A stretch of 64,000 nt of DNA from Amycolatopsis oliviviridis (lineage in GTDB: Bacteria; Actinomycetota; Actinomycetes; Mycobacteriales; Pseudonocardiaceae). The notes under the pieces were generated by a model. That model worked only from the letters and a program-made list of their open reading frames with translations. It did no database searches and was not told where the DNA came from. A program made the position numbers and the translations under genes. The stretch covers positions 186,001 to 250,000 of the forward strand of contig NZ_BNAY01000003.1 in NCBI RefSeq assembly GCF_014654365.1. Reading direction: 5' to 3'. Numbering within the stretch: position 1 is the stretch's first letter; the number at the start of each line of letters is the position of its first letter. This document shows, one piece after another, positions 17,654 through 26,155 of the stretch.

Positions 17654-19100
17654 TCACTGGCGGACCCAGAACTCGATGGACGACGGCGGGACCGTCAGGG
17701 TCAGGGACGGGCCGGTCTTGAGCCCGAGCCTGAGGTCGTGGGTGGCCGGGCCGAACCGGTGTCCCTCGAAGGACGACGCGGTCTGGGTGTCGACGGTGTA
17801 GGTGAAAGCGCTCGTAGAACGGTTGGTGATGGCGAACACCGGCTTGCCCTGCGGGGTCTTCCAGGCCATGATCCGCTGGTCGCCCAGCTTCGCCGACTCG
17901 TCGACGCTGTAGCGGACCGAGTTCCATGGCATGTACTTGACGAACCCGGCGACCGCGTTCCAGTTGCGCGGGTTGAAGTCCCAGTGCCCGGGCTTGATAT
18001 GCGGGTAGCGGCTGAAATCGGTGTCGGACGGCGGCCGCCAGAAACCGAGCGCGTAGGTCTCCGCCTCGGAGTTCGTCGTGGGCTTGAGTGCGTGCAGCCA
18101 GAACCAGGTCGGCGAATTCTGGAAGGTCATCCAGTTCATGATCGACTGGGCGGTGTTGATGCAGCGCCAATCGGTCATGGTGCCGTTGAGGTACTCGAAC
18201 TCGTTGTTGAACACGGGCCTGCCCAGTGCGCCCGAAGTGAAGTCCTTGGTGAGCTGGTCGTTGGAATCGGATCCGATCCGATGATAGGTCCACGCGTCCA
18301 CATAGGACATCGCCGCCGAGTCGCCCTTGAGTGCGACTCCGTACTTTGCCGCCCCAGCCGTCGAGGCTGTCGGCGTGGATGAGCACGTCCGGGTACTTGG
18401 CACGGATCTTCGGCGCGACGGCGGCGAAGGTCTTGCGGTACTCCTCGGCCGTATAGACGCAGCATGAGTAAGGCGTATCGCCGAAGACCGGTTCGTTCTG
18501 CAGGCCCCACATCGACACCGGGACACCTTGCGATGTCAGGTAGTCCAGGTCACCGACCATCGCGTCGCCGAGAGCGTCCAGATCGGCGGGGGCGAAGGAT
18601 TTGAGCGCGCCCTTGACGAACGAATTGTTCGATTTCCAGCCGGGCGCGGGCGACCAGTACTCGGCGGAGATGCCCTCGATTCCGGCCTGCTCGATCATGT
18701 CGGCCAGCAGCGCGGTCTGCCCCGGCCACCGTCCTTTGAGGTGTTTGCCGGTGGGATCGGTGCCGCGGTAGTACAGGCCAAGCGCCAGCCGGCAGTAGCG
18801 GAAGCCACGGTCGTCGCGGATCTTGAGCATCTGCTGGTAAAACCGGGTGCGTTCGGACTCGACCAGGTCGTACGGGACGCTGCTGTGGCTCTCGGGCAGC
18901 CCGTTGTTCCCGGAGCCGATCGAGTCGGACTGGATTTCGAAGCCCAGCCCGAGGATGGTCTGTTTCGCGGGCTGGTCGAAGCGGATGGTGTAGCTGCCGG
19001 ATGTCGCGGCTTCGGCCCAGCGGGGCAGAAACAATGCGGTGCCGGCGACTCCGGCGGCGGCCGCGCCGCGCAACAGTGAGCGGCGGTCGAAAGCGTTCAT
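17654..19100 (-). pseudogene. Secreted GH30-like glycoside hydrolase with a one-base frameshift
   Basis: A twin-arginine signal (RRSLLRG with hydrophobic core and AEA cleavage region) starts at the ATG at 19100, one base after the upstream dehydratase stop. The (beta/alpha)8 enzyme pattern fits clan GH-A, family 30: acid/base glutamate E203 in WGLQNEP, and a nucleophile candidate in FNNEFEY after the break. At 18345-18347 an AAA run seems to hold one extra A: frame 1 reads DGWGGK and then derails, while frame 2 resumes with KYGVALKGD and is intact to 17654. Without the extra base the protein would be about 480 residues. GH30 includes beta-1,6-galactanases and xylanases. Mutation and sequencing error are equally possible. 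Confidence 0.8.
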
Positions 19101-19101
19101 G

Positions 19102-20268
19102 TCAGAACCTCGCGATCGTGTAGTGGTCGACGACTGCGTCGTCCAGTTCGGCGCCGAGGCCGGGGCCCTGGGGGACGGACAGGGCCCCGGCCCGGAACTC
19201 GGGCGGGTTGCGGAGAATGCGTTCGCGGATCGGGTTGGGCAGGCGGTTGTACTCGTAGGTGCGCAGATTCGGCACCGCCGCGCAGAGCTGGAGCGCGGCG
19301 GCCAGGCTGACTCCCGAGCCGACGCCGTGCGGGGCGATGTCGACGTGAAAGGCCGAGGCGAGAGCCGCGATCCGCGTCGCCTCGGTGATCCCGCCGCAGC
19401 GGGCCACGTTGGGCATGAACACGTCGATCGCCCCGGCCACCAGCGAGTCGCGCAGATCGAAGCGGGTGAAGTGGGTCTCCCCGTTGACGATCGTGAGGCC
19501 GGTGCGCCGCCGGAGTTCGGCCAGGTTGGCGACGTCGTCGACCTGCAAGGGCTCTTCGAACCAGGCGATGTCCAGGTCACGCAGCACGGCACCGACCCTG
19601 GTGGCCTCGTCCAGGTCGTAGGCGCAGTTGACGTCGGTGAGGATCTCGACGCTCTCCCCCACTTCCGCCCGCACGGCGCTCAGATGCGCCCTGTCGGTCC
19701 GGGCACCGCGCCCGATCTTCACCTTCAGCGCCCGGAAACCGGCGTCGACATACTGCCGGGCGTGCTCGGCCGAGTCGTCCGGGTCGGCATGCAGCGCGAC
19801 CGGGCTGGCGTAGCAGTCGACGCGTTCGCGCACCGGCCCGCCGAGCAGCCGGTGCACCGGCTCGCCTGCGAGCTTCCCCCGCAGGTCCCACAGCGCGAGG
19901 TCGATGCCGGCGATGGCTTCGAGGTAGAAGCCGCGGTTGTGGCCGCCCGCGGCCTGGCCCTGGAACAGCCGTTCCCAGACCGCGGTCCCGGCCAGGGCGT
20001 CCTGGCCGAGCAGCAGCGGAGTGAGCACCGAGGACACGACGGTGGCCGTGACCTCGGGCGCGGGCAGTCCATAGCATTCGCCGATTCCGACCGTGCCATC
20101 CTCGGCGTGGACTTTCACCAGCGTCGCGTACTGGCCCCGGCGGGGCAGGACATGGTGGCTGGCGGCGGGGAATCTCAGCCAGGACGGAACGTCGTCCGGC
20201 GAGTCGTAGAGGTCGTCGAAGCTGGCTGACAACGCCAGCGCTTCGATTTTGGCGATACGCAAAGTCAT
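19102..20268 (-). CDS. Enolase-superfamily sugar-acid dehydratase (mandelate racemase/muconate lactonizing type)
   Basis: 388 residues. The capping domain (1-130) is followed by the barrel with KVK (K182/K184), metal ligands D212, E238 and E264 (TDVN, WFEEP, NGET) and a C-terminal His (IAPHG, about 312). This set fits dehydratases of galactonate, gluconate or similar acids, which form 2-keto-3-deoxy acids. The kinase and aldolase encoded nearby would use such a product. It sits between the MFS and GH30 genes on one strand. Racemase or cycloisomerase activity is possible but less likely in this context. Confidence 0.88.
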   Translation of the reverse strand: MTLRIAKIEALALSASFDDLYDSPDDVPSWLRFPAASHHVLPRRGQYATLVKVHAEDGTVGIGECYGLPAPEVTATVVSSVLTPLLLGQDALAGTAVWERLFQGQAAGGHNRGFYLEAIAGIDLALWDLRGKLAGEPVHRLLGGPVRERVDCYASPVALHADPDDSAEHARQYVDAGFRALKVKIGRGARTDRAHLSAVRAEVGESVEILTDVNCAYDLDEATRVGAVLRDLDIAWFEEPLQVDDVANLAELRRRTGLTIVNGETHFTRFDLRDSLVAGAIDVFMPNVARCGGITEATRIAALASAFHVDIAPHGVGSGVSLAAALQLCAAVPNLRTYEYNRLPNPIRERILRNPPEFRAGALSVPQGPGLGAELDDAVVDHYTIARF

Positions 20269-20298
20269 CCCGGTGCTCCCAAGGATTTCGAGAAAGGG

Positions 20299-21615
20299 TC
20301 AGGCGTCGCGCAGGTCGCGGTTCGCGGTCTCGCGTCCGGCGAAGACGGCGATCAGGGTCAGCACGCATCCGGCGACGACGTAGAGGGCGACGATGTCGAT
20401 TGAGCCGGTCGCCGCGAGCAGGGCGGTGGCGACGAACGGGGCGGTGCCGCCGAAGATCGCCCCGCCGAATTCGCGTCCAACGCTCACCCCGGAATAGCGG
20501 ACGTTGGCGTTGAACTGCTCGGCCACCAGCGCGGCCTGCGGCCCGAACACCATGTCCTTGCAGACCGGGATGGCCAGCACCATCGCGAGGAACACCAGCG
20601 GAGTGCTCTTCGTCTCCAGCAGCGCGAAGAACGGGAACACATAGGCGACGGTCAGCACCAGCCCGATCGTCACGGTGACACGGCGCCCGATCCGGTCGGA
20701 AAGCCAGCCCCAGAACGGGATCGCGACGATCTCCAGCGCGGAGGCCAGGGCGATCGCCCACAGCATCGTGGACTTGGGCAAGCCGAGTGTCTTGGTCGCG
20801 TAGGACAGCGCGAACGCCTGGATCAGGTAGCCCCAGACGAATCCGGAGATGGTGATCCCCATCGTCCGCACCACCGCGCCCGGCTGACGGCGCAACGTGA
20901 CCAGCAGCGGGAACCGGGCGACCTCGCCGCGTTCGGTCAGGTCGGCGAACACCGGCGTTTCCTTGATACCGGTGCGCACCCACAGCCCGAACAGCACGAG
21001 CCCAACGCTGAGCAGGAACGGAATCCGCCATCCCCACGTCGTGAACTGCTCCTCGGGCAGCAGCGACACCAGCCCGAACACCGCACTGGCCAGGACGAAC
21101 CCGGCGCCGGTCCCCATCGCCGGGATGGCACCGTAGAGGCCGCGCTTTCCCGGCGGGGCGTTCTCCACCGTCAGCAGGGTCGCTCCGGCGAACTCGCCGC
21201 CGACGGCGATCCCCTGCCCGACCCGCAGGACGATCAGCAGGATCGGCGCCCAGATCCCGGCGACGGCGTGCGTCGGCAGGACACCGATGAGCGTGGTGCA
21301 CACCCCCATCGCCAGCATCGTCACCAGCAGCACCTGCTTACGGCCGATCCGGTCGCCGAGGTGTCCGAACAGGACACCGCCGATCGGCCGGGCGGCGAAC
21401 CCGACCGCGAACGTGGCGAACGAGGCCAGTGTGCCGCCGACGGAGCCCGAGCCGAAGAACAGCGGCCCGAAGATCAGGGCCGAAGCCAGGCCGTAGAGGT
21501 TGAAGTCGTACCACTCCATGACCGTGCCGACGGTGCCTGCCACCATCGTCCTCCGGTCCACTGTGGACTCCTCAACCGTTTTCGGGCCGCTTTCGGCCAC
21601 CACGGGCTCAATCAT
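20299..21615 (-). CDS. MFS transporter, metabolite:H+ symporter type
   Basis: 438 residues with twelve predicted membrane segments. The start motif VAGTVGTVMEWYDFNLYG and the loop GHLGDRIGRKQVL are typical of the metabolite-H+ symporter branch (KgtP/ShiA/ProP-like). It would import the sugar, sugar acid or oligomer for the adjacent pathway. It is the first gene of the minus-strand unit dehydratase/GH30, and its upstream region holds a GTATAC-type operator. Substrate is inferred from context only. Confidence 0.87.
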   Translation of the reverse strand: MIEPVVAESGPKTVEESTVDRRTMVAGTVGTVMEWYDFNLYGLASALIFGPLFFGSGSVGGTLASFATFAVGFAARPIGGVLFGHLGDRIGRKQVLLVTMLAMGVCTTLIGVLPTHAVAGIWAPILLIVLRVGQGIAVGGEFAGATLLTVENAPPGKRGLYGAIPAMGTGAGFVLASAVFGLVSLLPEEQFTTWGWRIPFLLSVGLVLFGLWVRTGIKETPVFADLTERGEVARFPLLVTLRRQPGAVVRTMGITISGFVWGYLIQAFALSYATKTLGLPKSTMLWAIALASALEIVAIPFWGWLSDRIGRRVTVTIGLVLTVAYVFPFFALLETKSTPLVFLAMVLAIPVCKDMVFGPQAALVAEQFNANVRYSGVSVGREFGGAIFGGTAPFVATALLAATGSIDIVALYVVAGCVLTLIAVFAGRETANRDLRDA

Positions 21616-21653
21616 GGCGTCACCACCTCATCGGGGTCTTGGATGGTATGAAA

Positions 21654-21671
21654 GTAGACGATATACGAAAT
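21654..21671. promoter_or_regulatory. GTATAC-type candidate operator before the MFS gene
   Basis: GTAGACGATATACGAAAT; its reverse complement contains TTTCGTATATCGT, nearly the same as TTTAGTATATCGT at 14972. It is located about 40-55 bases upstream of the MFS start, a plausible promoter position. Confidence 0.55.
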
Positions 21672-21711
21672 GAACTCAAGGGTCGGCGCCAAGATCTTTC
21701 GCGAACCCGGT

Positions 21712-22566
21712 TCAGCACTGTTCTTGCAGCTCAGAACCCATCTGATAGGCAATCGCGGCCGGAGCGGACACCAGGCTGGGGCGGGACAGGACCGCGCCCG
21801 CGAGCGGATCCGGTTCATCCATCCGATACCGCGCGGTCGTCACATAGAGGGCGCCTTGACCCAACGCGACACTCGTCGGCTGCGCGGTCGGCACGCGGAT
21901 CCGGCGGACCAGCCTGCCGTCGGGCGCGTAGCGGTGGACCTCCCCCGCTCCCCAGACGGCGACCCAGAGATGGTCGTCGTCGTCCACGCAGAGGCCGTCC
22001 GGTTTCCCCTCGCCCCTATGCCATCGCGCGAACACTTCGGAGGCGTCGAGCGAGCCGGACACCGGGTCGACCTCGAACCGGCGGATCGTCCCGCGCGCGC
22101 TGTCGGCCAGGTACATCCGGGTTCCGCAGGCGGTGAACGCCGGGCCGTTGGGCACGCCGAGGCCGGTGAGCACCTGGTGCGCCGAGCCGTTGGGGTCGAC
22201 CCGGTAGAGCGCACCGGCACCCACCCTGCCGTCGAGGGCCATACTGCCGGCCCAGAACCGGCCATAGGGATCGCAGACCGCGTCGTTCATCCGGATCTCG
22301 CCCGCTTGTCCGGCGCTGGCCAGCCAGGCCACCTCGCCGTCCCGGATCAGCGCGATCCCGGAGCCCGCGGCCGCTATCCAGCCGCCGCCCGCCACCGGCG
22401 CCACCGCGCCGAGCGAGGTCCCCAGGCTGAGCAGCCGCCGTGTTCGCGATCCCGCGGTGTAGAGGTTTCCGTTCCGCAGGTCCACGAACAGCAGACGGCC
22501 CTGATGCCAGCGAGCCCCCTCGGCGAGGTGAAAGCGTTCCTCGGTGACGATCTCCCAGCCGTCCAC
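21712..22566 (-). CDS. SMP-30/gluconolaconase-type sugar lactonase
   Basis: 284 residues from a GTG that follows the kinase stop by one base (TGACGTG). Six-bladed beta-propeller of the SMP-30/LRE family: early metal-site glutamate in HLAEGARWHQG, RMNDAVCDPYGRFWAGSM with the metal Asn/Asp, VPNGPAF, and KPDGLCVDDDDHLWVAVWGAGEVHRY with the catalytic-site Asp. It would open a sugar-1,4- or 1,5-lactone produced by the SDR dehydrogenase. The frame is open far upstream through the kinase gene, but that part is antisense-like filler and not family sequence. Confidence 0.9.
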   Translation of the reverse strand: MDGWEIVTEERFHLAEGARWHQGRLLFVDLRNGNLYTAGSRTRRLLSLGTSLGAVAPVAGGGWIAAAGSGIALIRDGEVAWLASAGQAGEIRMNDAVCDPYGRFWAGSMALDGRVGAGALYRVDPNGSAHQVLTGLGVPNGPAFTACGTRMYLADSARGTIRRFEVDPVSGSLDASEVFARWHRGEGKPDGLCVDDDDHLWVAVWGAGEVHRYAPDGRLVRRIRVPTAQPTSVALGQGALYVTTARYRMDEPDPLAGAVLSRPSLVSAPAAIAYQMGSELQEQC

Positions 22567-22567
22567 G

Positions 22568-23494
22568 TCAGCGCACCGCCGTTCCCGGCGCCAGGCCGAG
22601 GAGGCCGAGCTCGTTCCGCGTGGGGAGGCCCTCCCAATCACCCGAGGACGCGACGGCGAACGCGCCCAGCGTCGCCGCCCGCTCCAGCCGCCACTCCACC
22701 GGGTCGCCGTCGAGCAAGCCCGAGAGATATCCGGCGACGAACGCGTCCCCGGCACCGACGGCATCGACGGAGCGCACCGGGACGGCGTCCGCGCGGACGG
22801 ATCCGTCCACTGTGAACACCTCCGCGCCGCGACTGCCCCGCTTGACCACGACCTCCCGGACTCCTTGGCCCAGTATCGCCTTCACTTGGTCGCTTTCGGA
22901 CACTCCAGGCGCGACGATCGGCAGTTCTTCTTCCGAAGCCACCAGGATCGTCACCCGGGGCACGAGCGGGCGGAGCACGTCGGCGGCCTGCTCGGCACTC
23001 CACAACTTGGCCCGGTGATTGACATCGAGGCACACCACCGGCGCCCGGCACGCCAGTTCGACCGCGGACCGCGGCTCCGGCCCGAGGGCCGCGGTTATAC
23101 CGGTGAGGTGGACGATCCGGGCGCCCTCCGCGAGCGCCGCCTCCACGTGGCCGGGAGTCAGCCTGGACCCGGCCGACCCGTCACGGTGGTAGGTGACCCG
23201 GACGACGTCCGCGACCCGAGGCTCGAAAACGACCAGGCCGGTCGGCGCCGTTCCGACACGCCACAAGTGGTTCAGGTCGACGCCTTCGGCGCGGAGCGTG
23301 CGCTCGACGAGCGCGCCGAAACCGTCTTCACCGACGAGACCCGCCCAGCGGACCGTGTGGCCGAGCCTGGCGAGTCCGATGGCGACATTGCTCTCCGCTC
23401 CGGCGATCGAAGACCGGAGCACACCCCCGAGATTCAGTGGGCCGGTCGCACGCAACGAGGCCATCGTCTCGCCGAAGGTCAGGACATCGATCAT
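22568..23494 (-). CDS. PfkB-family sugar kinase, probable 2-keto-3-deoxy-gluconate/galactonate kinase
   Basis: 308 residues. The ribokinase fold is clear: FGETMAS start, GGVLRSSIAGAESNVAIGLARLG (sugar site) and VDAVGAGDAFVAGYLSGLL (anion hole with catalytic Asp). The family includes KdgK, which phosphorylates KDG or KDGal. The ATG overlaps the aldolase stop (TGATG), so kinase and aldolase are coupled. I infer the KDG/KDGal substrate from the aldolase partner and the upstream dehydratase. Confidence 0.9.
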   Translation of the reverse strand: MIDVLTFGETMASLRATGPLNLGGVLRSSIAGAESNVAIGLARLGHTVRWAGLVGEDGFGALVERTLRAEGVDLNHLWRVGTAPTGLVVFEPRVADVVRVTYHRDGSAGSRLTPGHVEAALAEGARIVHLTGITAALGPEPRSAVELACRAPVVCLDVNHRAKLWSAEQAADVLRPLVPRVTILVASEEELPIVAPGVSESDQVKAILGQGVREVVVKRGSRGAEVFTVDGSVRADAVPVRSVDAVGAGDAFVAGYLSGLLDGDPVEWRLERAATLGAFAVASSGDWEGLPTRNELGLLGLAPGTAVR

Positions 23495-24123
23495 CACGCC
23501 GCCTCCGCAGCGGCGAGGAACTCGGCCGCCCGTGCCTCGAGTCCCTCCGCTCCGCCGTCCGTCAGTGGTCCGCCGACCCCGACGGCCAGCGCGCCTGCCG
23601 CCAAGTACTCGCGCATGGCGGCGACGTCGACTCCGCCGACCGGGATGAACGGCACGTCCGGGAAGGGGCCGCGCAGGGCTCGCAACTGGGCGGGACCACT
23701 CGCCGGGAACACCTTGACCGCGGTGACCCCGGCGGCACGCGCGGCGATCACCTCCGTCGGAGTCTGGGCGCCGGCGAGGACAGGAACGCCCAGGCGATAA
23801 CACTCGTCCAGGGCTCGCGACAGACCAGGCGTCACCACGAACTCCGCCCCCGCGCCGACCGCTCGCCGGACGTCCTCGACCGAACAGACTGTCCCGGCTC
23901 CCAACCTGCCGTCACCGAGTACGCGCCGCGCCTTCTCCAGCACGGCGGGCGCGTCAGTGCCGGTCAGCGACACTTCGATGAGCCTGACCCCGGCCTGGTC
24001 GAGAGCGCGCACCGTCGCCAACGCGCGCTCCGGGTCACTGTCGCGGACGATGGCCAGCAGCCGCCGGGTCCGCAGTTCGGAGAGGAGTTCGTCGCCACGC
24101 AAGATGCCTCCAGTTGCCGCCAT
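23494..24123 (-). CDS. eda: KDPG/KDPGal aldolase
   Basis: 209 residues, the usual length. The enzyme cleaves 2-keto-3-deoxy-6-phospho-sugar acid to pyruvate and glyceraldehyde-3-phosphate. The catalytic glutamate E50 (RLIEVSLTG) and Schiff-base lysine K137 (AVKVFPAS) are present, as are the GAGTV and FIPVGGV phosphate-binding strands. It is the first gene of the aldolase/kinase/lactonase unit and divergent from the SDR gene, with a GTATAC site between them. Confidence 0.92.
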   Translation of the reverse strand: MAATGGILRGDELLSELRTRRLLAIVRDSDPERALATVRALDQAGVRLIEVSLTGTDAPAVLEKARRVLGDGRLGAGTVCSVEDVRRAVGAGAEFVVTPGLSRALDECYRLGVPVLAGAQTPTEVIAARAAGVTAVKVFPASGPAQLRALRGPFPDVPFIPVGGVDVAAMREYLAAGALAVGVGGPLTDGGAEGLEARAAEFLAAAEAA

Positions 24124-24126
24124 TTA

Positions 24127-24144
24127 GTAGATCGTATACTTTTT
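24127..24144. promoter_or_regulatory. GTATAC-type operator between divergent aldolase and SDR genes
   Basis: GTAGATCGTATACTTTTT has a perfect GTATAC core, the core known from hexuronate GntR regulators (ExuR/UxuR: TGGTATACCA). It begins four bases upstream of the aldolase ATG and about 40 bases before the SDR start, so one repressor could shut both directions. Confidence 0.55.
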
Positions 24145-24180
24145 GGGAGTGTACATACCCGACTCGAAGGTGACGAGCTC

Positions 24181-24942
24181 ATGACCAGAACCGCGCTGAT
24201 CACCGGAGCCGCGGGCGGGATCGGCAGGGCCGTCGCGACCCGGTTCGCCGCCGACGGATACCACGTCGTCGGTGTCGACCTCGCCGACCCGGATCTGCCC
24301 GGGGTCACCGGTCACCGCGCCGATGTCACCGACGGCGCGCAGGTGGAGGCAGCGGTCCAGGCCACTGTCGATCGTTTCGGCAGACTCGATGCCCTCGTGA
24401 CCTGCGCCGGTGTCACCGAAGGCCGACCGCTCGACGAGACGACGGACGAGCAATGGCACGACGTCCTGACCGCGAACCTGACCTCGGTGTTCCTCTGCGT
24501 TCGCGCCGCGCTACCCGCGTTGATGGCAGGCGGCGGCGCGGTCGTGACACTCGGATCGGTGCTGCATCGCACCGCGGCACCGGGCCTGCCCGCCTACGCC
24601 GCGGCGAAAGGGGCAATCGCGGCACTGACCCGCCAGCTCGCCGTCGACTACGGACGACACGGGATCACGTTCGTCACCGTCTCACCCGGCTGGATCCGTA
24701 CCCCCGCGACCGAATCCCGGCTCAGCGGGGACACCGACCTCGAACGGCTTCGGGAGAGCAACCCGCTACGCACCCTGGGCACGCCGGAGGAAGTCGCCGC
24801 CGCGGTCGCCTACGCGGCATCGCCCGAAGCCGCCCTGCTGACCGGCACCGAACTGGTCCTCGACGGCGGGGCCTCGGTCACCAGCCCCGCCAGCCTGCTC
24901 CGCGACGGACACCGTGAACGGCTCGGCCTTCCGCCGAGGTGA
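24181..24942 (+). CDS. Short-chain dehydrogenase, probable sugar 1-dehydrogenase
   Basis: 253 residues. Classical SDR with nucleotide motif TGAAGGIG (9-16), catalytic S126, Y139 and K143 (YAAAK), and PGWIRTP. A Val-Asp at 32-33 after the second strand favours NAD. In this context it would oxidise a free sugar such as galactose, fucose or arabinose to the lactone that the SMP-30 protein opens. Other carbonyl substrates cannot be excluded. It reads away from the aldolase operon, toward the GntR gene. Confidence 0.85.
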   Translation: MTRTALITGAAGGIGRAVATRFAADGYHVVGVDLADPDLPGVTGHRADVTDGAQVEAAVQATVDRFGRLDALVTCAGVTEGRPLDETTDEQWHDVLTANLTSVFLCVRAALPALMAGGGAVVTLGSVLHRTAAPGLPAYAAAKGAIAALTRQLAVDYGRHGITFVTVSPGWIRTPATESRLSGDTDLERLRESNPLRTLGTPEEVAAAVAYAASPEAALLTGTELVLDGGASVTSPASLLRDGHRERLGLPPR

Positions 24943-24946
24943 CCGG

Positions 24947-25612
24947 TCAACTCTCCGAGATCTCTTGACCCGCCTGGGACATGATGTGCGCTTCCGCAGC
25001 CGCCGCGGCCGCCGCGGAGTCCCCGCCCCGCAACGCCGCGATGATCGCGTCGTGCTCCGCCACGACCGACTCCCAGTTCTGCTCGTCGACCGGCGCCACC
25101 ACCCGGTACCGGCGCACGGTCAGCAACAGCTGCTCGGTCAGATCGGCGAGTATCCGGTACCCGCTCGACTCGGCGAGCCTGCGGTGGAACTCCGAATTCA
25201 GCTCGGCCAGCCGGTCGACCCGGCCGGCACGCAGGTCGTCACGCATCTGCCGCTGCGTCGCCTCGAGATCGACCAGCAGACCGTCACTCACCTTGTCCGC
25301 CGCCAGCCTCGCGACCAGCCCCTCGATCGCTCCGCGAGCGAGGAAGACACCACGCATCTCGGTCTGATCCACCCTCGCGACGACGACACCGGAGTGCACC
25401 CGGGAATCCAGGAAACCATCGGACTCGAGCCGCTTCACCGCCTCCCGAATCGGGATCTTGCTGACCCCGAGCGTGCGGGACAGCTCGTCCATGTTGATCC
25501 GGTCACCGGGCTTCAAGACACCGTTGACGATGCCCTCCCGCAGGTTGTCGTAGACGAGATCGGCCTTACTCTTCACCGCGGGCAGCCGCATCGCCCAGTC
25601 CTTCTGCGCCAT
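24947..25612 (-). CDS. GntR-family regulator (FCD/FadR branch) of the sugar-acid cassette
   Basis: 221 residues from the ATG at 25612. The winged-helix DNA-binding domain (20-85; LRQ/NLREGIVNGVLKPGDRI, LSRTLGVSKIPIREAVKRL) is followed by the all-helical FCD ligand domain with the metal-site pattern ELNSEFHRRLAE and AEHDAIIAALRGGD. FadR-branch regulators respond to sugar acids or their catabolites. Its own promoter carries ATCGTATGCGAT. It is convergent with the SDR gene, four bases apart. It is likely a repressor of the whole island cassette. Confidence 0.9.
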   Translation of the reverse strand: MAQKDWAMRLPAVKSKADLVYDNLREGIVNGVLKPGDRINMDELSRTLGVSKIPIREAVKRLESDGFLDSRVHSGVVVARVDQTEMRGVFLARGAIEGLVARLAADKVSDGLLVDLEATQRQMRDDLRAGRVDRLAELNSEFHRRLAESSGYRILADLTEQLLLTVRRYRVVAPVDEQNWESVVAEHDAIIAALRGGDSAAAAAAAEAHIMSQAGQEISES

Positions 25613-25618
25613 GACCAC

Positions 25619-25630
25619 ATCGTATGCGAT
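25619..25630. promoter_or_regulatory. Candidate autoregulatory operator of the GntR gene
   Basis: ATCGTATGCGAT, arms ATCG/CGAT, seven bases before the GntR start codon. It is the fourth GTAT(A/G)-type site in the island. Confidence 0.5.
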
Positions 25631-25694
25631 ATCCGGTCTTACCGGGGCGGGGCAGCTATCCCCAGGCAACGTGTCTCTCCAAGGCGGCCGGATC

Positions 25695-25853
25695 AGGCGA
25701 CAGAACCCGACATCCGCGAGCCCGAGACGCGCCCGAGAGTTCCGAAACAGTCCGACACCAGGCGACATACCCCGACACAGCGGATGCCTCGCGACCAGAC
25801 GAAAAGGTCTTGTCCGGCATCACTCGACACCATCCGACACGTCCAGGTGCCGA
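25695..25853 (+). repeat. Right-end arm of island A, conserved with 35533-35702
   Basis: About 160 bases that align over their whole length with the sequence before the third tRNA repeat. They hold a cluster of (C/G)CGACA(C/T) motifs (for example near 25697, 25707, 25752, 25762, 25771 and 25833). The placement beside att and the repeated short motif suggest arm-type integrase or excisionase binding sites. Confidence 0.75.
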
Positions 25854-25900
25854 CTCTTAACCAGCGGGTTCGGGGTTCGAGTCCCTGATGGCGCACAGTA
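25854..25900 (+). repeat. att-type direct repeat, copy 2 (junction of islands A and B)
   Basis: Identical 47-base copy of the tRNA-Lys 3' half. It lacks the 5' half of the tRNA, so it is not a functional tRNA gene. Confidence 0.93.
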
Positions 25901-25906
25901 GTAAAT

Positions 25907-25958
25907 CAAAGCCCACCAGCAAGATTTCTTCGCAAGAGGATCTTGTCGGTGGGCTTTG
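25907..25958 (+). terminator. Terminator at junction copy 2
   Basis: CAAAGCCCACC pairs with GGTGGGCTTTG, and the inner GCAAGA/TCTTG region pairs as well. It has the same outer stem as at 12561 but a different loop. Confidence 0.7.
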
Positions 25959-25976
25959 ATCATGCGCGGGGTCGAA

Positions 25977-26132
25977 TGAGGCCCCACCCGCCACCCCTTT
26001 ATTTCTTGGCCTTCTTGCCTCAGCTCCGCCTTTCCGTCGCCTGGTCTCTTTCTTGTCTGCCTGGCTTCGCAGTGAGGTCGCAGTTTTACGGGCCGCTTCC
26101 AGTACCAGCTCCGCCGCGTTGACGTGCCGGCT
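25977..26132 (-). pseudogene. Probable integrase C-terminal remnant
   Basis: The frame reads SRHVNAAELVLEAARKTATSL followed by a Lys/Arg-rich tail. This resembles the helix and basic tail after the nucleophile tyrosine in the island A integrase (LAHASAEATASLVRRAG), and it occupies the same place relative to the att repeat. All catalytic parts are gone, replaced by the GntR gene at 26156. The match is short, so the assignment is tentative. Confidence 0.45.
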
Positions 26133-26155
26133 TCGTTCGGCAGGCCACCCGTGCG

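Larger units (their letters stand above)
12508..25900 (+). mobile_element. Island A: integrated element in tRNA-Lys carrying a sugar-acid catabolic cassette
   Basis: Bounded by two identical 47-base tRNA 3' repeats, with a tyrosine recombinase gene just inside the left end reading toward the tRNA, the classic layout of an integrative element. No replication, transfer or excisionase gene is visible, so it looks like a cargo island that needs help to move. The integrase has an in-frame stop, suggesting it is now fixed. Cargo runs from the acetyltransferase-like gene at 14086 to the GntR gene ending at 25612. Confidence 0.85.

Noticed and set aside
25854..25900. Second tRNA-Lys gene
   Set aside because: Only the 3' half is present; acceptor 5' strand and D arm are missing, so it is an att copy. 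The same holds for 35703-35748.
25623..25901. Frames reading DQTKRSCP...TLNQRVRGSSP across both right arms
   Set aside because: They arise because the repeated arm and tRNA fragment happen to be open; no start site or family character.
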